Below, one piece after another: positions 56,924 to 64,000 of a DNA stretch of 64,000 bases. Under the pieces are notes generated by a model. That model ran no database searches. It saw only the letters and a program-made list of their open reading frames with translations, and was not told the origin of the DNA. Made by a program: the position numbers and the translations under genes. The DNA lies in contig WJXW01000002.1 in the NCBI GenBank assembly GCA_015832175.1, forward strand, positions 2,914,001 through 2,978,000, read 5' to 3'. Positions within the stretch are counted from its first letter, which is position 1, and the number at the start of each line of letters is the position of its first letter. Source of the DNA: Paraphaeosphaeria minitans. Lineage: Eukaryota; Ascomycota; Dothideomycetes; Pleosporales; Didymosphaeriaceae.

Positions 56924-58192
56924 TCATGATTTTATCAATCGTATAATGTGCTGGCGTAGCCATTGAATCCCGCTGGGTAACATTTCGTCAACTGTGTTTT
57001 GCCTTTGGTGGATGTCTTCCTCAATCCTCTGGTCCACATTCTTTAGCCCGCTACTGCCCTGAAGAAACAAGTGCATCCGAGGCAGCCAGTCTACAGCCAT
57101 TTGGAGCTTCTCATTTATTTCCAGAAGTTCTTGTTCGTCCCATCTGAGTGCGTGGGCACGCCATTCCCGGAGCATCTTCTTAACGCGAGGTGCTGCGAAT
57201 TCATTAAACCGCATTGCTGAGCTGACGTGGGGACCGGTCACACTGGTAGGCAGCGAAGCGTCGAAGATGGCTGCTGGTCCACTGCCTGGTAACATATCTG
57301 CAATGATCTCATACAGAGGAAATGAAGGGAAGGCACTCATGACAAAGGTATTCTCATCAATAGCAAGAAGTCCGTTCGGATCTTCGAGCACAGTGATGCC
57401 GTTCTCAGCCAGAACTTGCTTGTCGGAGTCTGAATATCCGGGATCCTGCGCAAGCACGCGGACTTTCGTATCAATTTCTCCGTAACGTTCGTATTGCTGC
57501 TCGTAGAGGTCATCAAGAGCCTTGGCGATGCTTAGTGCAACGATGTGCTGCGAGTAAGGACGAAACCAGGCGTCCAGCCCACTCAAGGTACCGGTCTGAC
57601 GCGACAGACTTCCCAGACCCATGCACACAACTTTGTCCATGCGCGGTGCGCCAGACTGCAGGTAATGCTGTATTATCTGCAACTGTATAAGTGTACGCGT
57701 CCTACTGACGCCCAAGACGTCGTTGCAAGCAGCCCAAGTTTGTTGCTTCTGCGCCAACTGATCGTCTTGATGTGGCGTATGCGAAGTCAACTGCACAGGG
57801 GAGCATGTCTTGCATGGGTCAAACACATGGCCTGGAGGAGCAATCAACCCGTCTTTATGACGGGCCTCAATGAGAAGATCCGGGCCCTTGGCATAGCCGT
57901 AAGCTGCCATTCGGAGGTAGCTATTGTACCAATGGCCAGAGTAAGTGCGTAGGCCGGGATTGGGAGGATTGACTTCGCCGGTAAGGCGGTTGCGGAGCCA
58001 GGCTGGAGCCGTATTTTCGTGCTTGACTGCAGCCAAGGATAGCTCTCCTGACCGAATGTTCGCCGTGTCGTTGGAAAGCTGCACCATGAAGTCTCGCGTG
58101 TAGATGCCTTCCAGCCCGCGAGCTTCCAGGGCATCTTCGAGCGGCTGCAGATCATATCGAGTTGCGCCAGCTTGCATGTCAGCAGATGCCAT
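56924..58192 (-). CDS. SRR1-like domain protein
   Basis: Intronless, 422 aa from the ATG at 58192. The SRR1 fold spans about residues 165-310. It starts with DKVVCMGLGSLSRQTG, then SQHIVALSIAKALDDLYEQQ, then KVRVLAQDPGYSDSDKQVLAENG with the conserved Gln-Asp-Pro turn. Next come ITVLEDPNGLLAIDENTFVM and FPLYEIIADM. SRR1 was named in plants for a role in red-light signalling and clock regulation. Yeast and mammalian relatives are linked to heme and circadian control, but no enzyme activity is established. Fungal proteins carry extra N-terminal and C-terminal segments, as here. No signal peptide or membrane segment. The stop is tail to tail with the unknown charged-protein gene. Confidence 0.82.
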   Translation of the reverse strand: MASADMQAGATRYDLQPLEDALEARGLEGIYTRDFMVQLSNDTANIRSGELSLAAVKHENTAPAWLRNRLTGEVNPPNPGLRTYSGHWYNSYLRMAAYGYAKGPDLLIEARHKDGLIAPPGHVFDPCKTCSPVQLTSHTPHQDDQLAQKQQTWAACNDVLGVSRTRTLIQLQIIQHYLQSGAPRMDKVVCMGLGSLSRQTGTLSGLDAWFRPYSQHIVALSIAKALDDLYEQQYERYGEIDTKVRVLAQDPGYSDSDKQVLAENGITVLEDPNGLLAIDENTFVMSAFPSFPLYEIIADMLPGSGPAAIFDASLPTSVTGPHVSSAMRFNEFAAPRVKKMLREWRAHALRWDEQELLEINEKLQMAVDWLPRMHLFLQGSSGLKNVDQRIEEDIHQRQNTVDEMLPSGIQWLRQHIIRLIKS

Positions 58193-58654
58193 GGGGCTGT
58201 TGCTTCATGCGCTGAGCCACGAAGAAGCGCAGGTGTGTATAAGGAGAAGAAGACTCGAGTTTCGACATTTGAACGCGCGGTGTACAGCACGTGTGTTTGC
58301 TGTTTGCTTCCACCGCGAACAGCTCATGCAGCGTGAGACAGCGTATGGCGGCGGAGAGAGAGAGAGGGGGGGGAAAGGCAGCTTGTTACGATCAGCTCGA
58401 CGCAGTGAATGGCAACTGAAAGTGAATAGACACTGCCCCAAAGCAGGGTCGGAGTCTAGGAAGGAGCGTTTGACGGATGAAATTCCAGAAGGCACGACTG
58501 GCCAATCAGACTCAACCTCCGACCCCGCTCACCCTCGCCCTCACCTCCCATCAACCTTAGCAATGCGAGGCCGTACACTCGCTCTCAATTCTATTGTTTA
58601 GCAGAACTCGAAACAGCGGCACGCTCTGGGACCCGGAAAGAGCACGCCGCAGCC

Positions 58655-59790
58655 ATGGCATCGGCCAATGGCCAGACAACGAAGAGGAAGAAAAAGGTTC
58701 CGGTCAGCGAGTGCGCGAAAGCGCTAGCCAAAGGCAACATCCTCCAATGTCTGCCGCTCGAGCTCCGACAGTAAGTTAAGTCCAACAGCAAAGCACAGAG
58801 GACGGGCCGCTCGCCCGGATACAAGTGTCGCCATGCCACAGGGCATGCTCGGTTGCAGCCTGTTTCTTCAAGGTTTATTTGTTTTGGTGTTTCGAATCGA
58901 GTCCAGCCGGCTGACTGCAGTACCTACAGAGAAGTGTTCGCTTTCGCAGCCTTCGACTATGTCCGCTCCACCAGCAGTTTGATTGAGGCTTCTGGCATTA
59001 GTGAGCGGACTCACGAATGGCTACCGCCTATGTGCCATGTCAACGACGATTTCTTCTTCGAGAGCCTGCCCATTTTTCTCAAGCACAGTGAGTGGGTCCT
59101 TTGGTGTTGCTACTTGCTTGCTGATCATGCCCTACCGTAGTCGATTTTGTGATACGCGAAGCATCTACCGCCTACGGTCTCTACTTCTTCCTGCAGGCGA
59201 CCCGCACCTTCAGTTGTGTACACTCACTGAGCTACCACGCTGCCTCGACTCTTACACCCTTTTTTGCCGGCCCACAGCTGCTCAAAGAGTGCAACAATCT
59301 CCGCCATGTGTGGCTCAAGTTCGGCAGCGATGACTTTCCCTCCATTCACCGGCACAAGAAGTCCAATCCGCCGTTCAAACTTGACAGGAAAGCCTTTCTG
59401 GAGAACCATTCTTTTCGCCAGCTTCTATCGCTGAAGCAGATCGAGAAGGTTAGTGAGCTCTTGGCTCTGCCGTGTCATGCGCTTGGTTCGTCCCGCGAGC
59501 CTTGCGCATGGACGAAAACTCTTTGATTCCCGCCTACTGTAACTGACGTGGTGCCTGTGCTCTAGATTACCATCTGTATCGTTAAGAAGCTAACTCGCCT
59601 CGGCGCGACCGTGGAGGAAGAGAGGAGAGAAGACGAGCAGGTCTGGGGTGTCGTAGGATGGTTGAAGAAGAAATACCTCAGGCGAAACCTTGCTGTGCAG
59701 ATCGTAAGTCTCATCCCCACGGTATCCTGGCCGCCAGTCACCTGAGTTTTGCAGATCGTAAACGTAACTTATGTTGGGCTGGGCGCTTAG
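58655..59790 (+). CDS. hypothetical fungal protein, five exons
   Basis: Exons are 58655-58770, 58930-59087, 59141-59448, 59566-59703 and 59755-59790, giving 251 aa with continuous phases. Not recognised as a named family. It opens with a basic stretch (TTKRKKKVPV) and then LQCLPLELRQEVFAFAAFDY, which has the look of the short LPxELRxxI motif that begins many ascomycete F-box/2EXR-like proteins. Later parts (GLYFFLQATRTFSCVHSLS, CNNLRHVWLKFG) fit that group, which reports distances or tables of residues without known enzyme function. The last exon codes for only 11 residues. It follows an intron bounded by a 12-bp direct repeat (TGCAGATCGTAA at 59696 and 59750). Reading through the last donor gives an alternative short tail. 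Gene starts about 460 bp after the SRR1-like start on the opposite strand. Confidence 0.65.
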
Positions 59791-60923
59791 AGCATTTTTC
59801 GGGGTGGATCAAGAGAAAGAAGTTTGTTTGCCGGACTCCTTCTTTCCAGATCGGCATTGCGTGAGTAATTCTTGGATACTTGTTTGGGTTTGACGTTGCA
59901 AAGGTCGGATCACATCGACAGACTTCAGCCAGTGCGTCACCACTCTGACGTGCGCATTAGCTGTCCAATCCATCCAATTGTTGAAGATGAATACAGTGCC
60001 TCCTCGACCAGTCCGTTCCCACACATACAACCCTTCCATATCAAGTCATGCCATGCGAGGATAGTAACAGTAAGACAAGTCAAAGAGCCTACGATAACCT
60101 AAGTAACCGTTACCCGCCCTCAGACCCACATGGCGCCCATATGCCTTTCCCGCTACACCCTTTGGGTGGCAAGACTTCGCGAAGGCACCATTCAATAATG
60201 AGACCATCGCCAGAAGATTGTTCGCTTCGGCCGTCCCTGCGGCACGCTGATTCCTATTTTTAAAAATAACGCGGCTAACCCTGCATAACAATTTCCTATG
60301 TCGGAGTAGACGGTGGTACTGTCAGCTGTGAGTCGTCGACTACGCGCCTCACTACGGTTGCGTCGGCCCTTTGGCAGTTCAAAACACTCGATCCCAATGT
60401 CTTGCTCGGCGTAATGCGCGATCCATATACACATCGCGGGCGGCCCGCGATCGGTGCCGCTTAGTATCGTTTGTAAGGAAAATGCCGTTGGCGCTCACGT
60501 GCTCAGATCAGCAAAATATACCCGATAACTTTTATTTGTGGACGCGGCGGGAATAGCAGTTGAGACACTAAGTACTCTAGGTATGTAAGCCAAATTACGG
60601 GGCAGAGATCGGGATCGAATTCCATCGGACATAAAGCGCACCGACAATGTCCCATCGGAACTTTATTGCGGAAAACCCTGCGAAGTTGTTAGATACTCTA
60701 TTTCCCTACGCCCTCTCTGCAGTTGAAAGATGGCGAACGTTACGAAGCCTGGGCAGAGCGTTCGGGGGGTCTAGAACACCGGGGTCCATTTCCGCCACTG
60801 GCTGGCGCAGTCAGTCTTAACCTAAATTGGCCCACCCTGGGAAAGTTGAGCCACTTCGATATTCACAGGAGAACTCGACAAAAGTCCCGTCATCGTCGAT
60901 GCTCACTTGTCTGGGCGGAAGTC
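59791..60923. other. intergenic region upstream of the histidine kinase
   Basis: No supported gene. An open frame runs in from 60723 without an ATG before 60924. Confidence 0.4.
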
Positions 60924-63900
60924 ATGTCCTCGGACGCTGGTACTCGCGCATCTTTCTTTCCCAAAGCCGACGCAGCCGTTCTTCGCACAGATTACGAACC
61001 CCCATCACCGAGTACGCGGCCCGTTGAAGTGGGGCCCATTCTCGATCCCCAAAATGCAAACAAAGCACTTGACGCGTGGTCGGCAGCAATAACAAGAGAT
61101 ATATACCCTTCGACTACCGAAATCTGGGGCCCTGCACCTATCCCTGACGAGAGCCTGGCGACAACATGTATTGTGGACCGCTACCTCTTTCCCCTTCTGA
61201 CGCGCAACGAGAGGTTGCGCTTGACCATGCTGTTTTACTACACGCGTGGTCTCGTCGAAGATAAGGAACTCATTTCTCGTCTGCAGGAGAAGGTCCATCT
61301 TGCCCGAGAAGCGGTGGGGTGGGAGTTCGCCATCACGGGCCTGTTGGACCACAATACGTACACGCGCATTGTGACCGTTGGCTTGCCTTTGGCTGTGCTA
61401 CCGAGACGCGAGAGTACCTGCGCGCACACCGTCAATCAGCCGCCGGGCGAAACCTTCAACCTGGCCAATATGGCAGATGATTGGAGATTTAGGGCATCAC
61501 CGCATGTCGAGCAAGGCGGACTACGTAAGTAGAGTGTGGGTTATACATACCTGAGAGCGGTACTGAGTTAGACTTTTTGCAGGGGCATATGCCGGAGTTC
61601 CTCTGCGATTTGAGACCGAATTTGGGCAAGAGCAACACGTAGCTTTCGGCTCCCTCTGTGTTGCATCAAATACGGAACAGCCACCGCTCACCAAAGCGGA
61701 GCAGATGTCCCTTTCTCGCCTTGCAGATTGGATCGTGGCAGATATCGTACAAAGGTAACAACGATATCTGAAAAGTAATTGCATAGTAGACTACTGATCC
61801 CCCTATAGTGCGAGAGCACGTCGACAGCGAGAGCGCCGCAAAATGATGGAGCTGCTCGCCGTCGCGCAAAAGCAGATCGATGTCGACGAGGATTTTGAAG
61901 CAGTCATTCTTGACATGCTGAGGAAGATTTACCCCGCGGCCGTTGTCAGCATCAATACGTCCATCGACGATCAACTTGTCCTGGACGGGGGCACCAAAGT
62001 TCCTGTAAACCAAATTGAACAAGGCCTATGGGAGGACGGCGAATACCTCGATTATCTAATTGAACAGTTCAACCATCTGGATCCGGTCGCTCCTCAAATC
62101 GTAAGAGCTGTGGCAGTCCACTGTGCAAGCCAACGCATCCCGACATACCTGGTCGTGGGGTCGAAGGACTTCCGTGTCGTGTTCGATGACGTCGATTCTT
62201 CTTTTCTCCACATGGCTGGTGAGATGCTGTGCCGGGGGTGGCAGAACCGTGCTCTCAGAGAGGCGTTGAGTGCGAAAGACAACTTCCTTCGTGGAATCAC
62301 GCATCAACTTCGAACACCCATCCATGGGATACTAGGATCGGTTGAGTTGCTGGCCGAGGAACTCGGTGCACGGGAGACGACGTCTCAGAGCTCGAGCTCG
62401 AGACGAGGTTCCACCACTTCAAGTTTCAATGGCGACCACACAGATCCTAACACATACATCAGGACAATACGAAGCTCTGCACGCGATCTAATATCCACTG
62501 TTAACAGTCTGATTAATCTGAATCGATGGACAGATATCGCACAGGCCGAACGCATTGTTGCACCTCACCATATACACGAGATAGAAAAAACCTTGCTGAA
62601 TGAGGTTCTCCAGCCTCACCTGGATGAATTCTTGAAGAGGCCTTCCATCATGTTCAAACATCACTTCCCTGAGGACTTCGACACTTTAGCTTTGGACATG
62701 CGGCTATTTGTCGACTGCATTCAGCCTCTTATTACCAATGCCATTCAAGCAGCTGAAGGTGGAATCGTTTGCGTCACTACGACCGTCGCCGATGAAAACG
62801 CGGTTCTGGTTGTGGACATAGAAGACACTGGAAAAGGTATTCCTTCGAGTGACCACGAGAGTATTTTCAGGGCCTACGAAAAGGTCGATACGCGCACGAC
62901 AGGAGCCGGACTTGGGCTCACTGTAGCGAGTCGGTTAGCCAGCATCATGAACGGCGTGGTAACTCTCGTCAATTCCGAAATCGGCAAAGGCTCGCACTTC
63001 AGAGCTACCTTTGATCGCTCAGCCTGGTTAGCAGCGCATCGGAGGACGACTATCACAGAAGACGCCTTACTTACATTTGACGCTCCGACGTCATCTCACA
63101 TGGCATCGTTAAGCAGCTTTTACGTTCGTTATCTTCTCCACTGTGGCCACAGCCAGTCGGAAAATAACGACGGCTCTATCTCCATCTTCGATCATTCTAC
63201 CGATTTCCAGCATGGACAACAATCGCCGCATCTACAACCTGGAAGGGCCGCCATTTGCCTGATACCAGACTCAACATATCACCCACTGATGCATGACGGC
63301 GACCAAATCCGAAGAGATGAGAACACCCTCTACGTGAAAGGCCCTTTTCTGTCAAGCATACTCGAACAAGCATGGAGCCAGGCTCACAGTATATATGTCG
63401 AGCTGGACGCCCTGAAGAATGCCTCGATGGACGTCGCCCCGGAGGATGACATTGAGGACACCGAGCCTGCGGCCACGTCAGATGACCCTTCAAGTATTCC
63501 GACGCCGCTGGGCTCGACATCGCTCGCATCTAGACCGACCTTGCTAGAAATTGCTGACACACTCGCTGTCTCTCTGAAAACAGTACACCTAAAAACGCCC
63601 TCGCCAGTCCTTCCCAGGCAGCCAACAAAGCCCACGACTCTGATCGTGGACGATAACACCATAAACCTCCGCTTTCTGGAAATGTACTGTCGACGCCGCG
63701 GCATCCTCCACCTCACCGCAAAAGACGGCCTCAAAGCTGTGCAAGCCTTCCGCGACCACCAAACTAACGCCTTCACATCTGACTCCGTCGCTACCACTGG
63801 CGAACCGATCGCACTTATCCTTATGGATCTGCAAATGCCAAACTGCGACGGCGTCGAAGCAACTCAACAGATAAGGAAACTGGAGGAGGCCAACGGATGG

Positions 63901-64000
63901 CTTAAGACGACCATCGTCATTGTCACGGGCCAGGATTCGCCCCAGGACCGGACGCTGAGCAAAGAGGCGGGGGCGGACGACTTTTTTGTTAAGCCTGTGG
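60924..64000 (+). CDS. hybrid histidine kinase (partial, runs off the right edge)
   Basis: Exons are 60924-61524, 61583-61754 and 61809 to beyond 64000, with at least 988 residues visible. The first in-frame ATG is at 60924. The N-terminal region at about 170-260 looks like a GAF domain (FRASPHVEQGGLRAYAGVPL, FGSLCVASN). A helix leads to the dimerisation/phosphoacceptor box with His423 in RGITHQLRTPIHGILGS. The ATPase domain follows, with the N-box DCIQPLITNAIQAAEG, the G1 box DIEDTGKGIP and the G2 box TTGAGLGLTVASRL. A long Ser/Thr/Asp-rich linker precedes a receiver domain that starts TTLIVDDNTINLRFLEMYC. It has the phospho-accepting Asp931 in LILMDLQMPNCDG, and the conserved Thr and Lys in VTG and FFVKPV at the window end. 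It is a fungal phosphorelay sensor probably upstream of a Ypd1-type HPt protein. No membrane segment is seen, so it is likely cytosolic. The input signal is unknown. Confidence 0.92.

Overview
The window is nuclear DNA of a filamentous ascomycete (Pezizomycotina). Most genes have short introns of about 45 to 170 bp with GTAAGT/GTGAGT-like donors. The gene content is also typical: a Zn2Cys6 regulator, a HET-domain relic, an AA9 LPMO, a second LPMO-like protein, a secreted L-amino acid oxidase, a fungal hybrid histidine kinase and a DUF7730-type protein. Class and species cannot be fixed from the sequence alone. I support 23 genes or partial genes and five broken genes.

Left part (1-19000). After one unrecognised two-exon gene comes an aromatic-degradation neighbourhood: an FAD aromatic monooxygenase (2900-4442), a catechol-type intradiol dioxygenase on the opposite strand (4948-5959), a family III CoA-transferase (6511-8364), a 2,3-dihydroxybenzoate decarboxylase-like amidohydrolase (9149-10267) and a Zn2Cys6/fungal-specific transcription factor (10957-13482). 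The logical route is salicylate or anthranilate to 2,3-dihydroxybenzoate and/or catechol, then cis,cis-muconate. An indoleamine 2,3-dioxygenase (17301-18879) lies 4 kb further on, separated by a DUF7730-like gene and a decayed RNA-ligase gene. Tryptophan via kynurenine to anthranilate is therefore a plausible feeder. The substrate assignments are inference.

Middle (19500-39000). This holds a GTPBP1/2-like translational GTPase, a repeat-rich spacer with a (GA)n tract and a 36-42 bp minisatellite, a sugar/H+ symporter, an UNC93-like MFS protein, an AA9 LPMO, an AT-rich gene-poor stretch, a decayed RidA-family gene with a signal-peptide-like start, a secreted L-amino acid oxidase, an acidic unknown protein and a secreted protein made of four cysteine modules.

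Right part (39500-64000). This holds a mitochondrial-type acyl-CoA dehydrogenase, a SET-domain protein, an Old Yellow Enzyme-type oxidoreductase, a HET relic, an LPMO-like protein with a Ser/Ala linker and conserved-looking tail, a truncated MDR dehydrogenase, a frameshifted secreted protein, GGTA-type tandem repeats, a PflX-like radical SAM protein, two TPR-flavoured or coiled unknown proteins, an SRR1-like protein, a five-exon unknown protein and a hybrid histidine kinase that runs off the right edge.

All exon boundaries were read by eye from splice signals and reading-frame continuity. Family names rest on motif recognition, with no database search.
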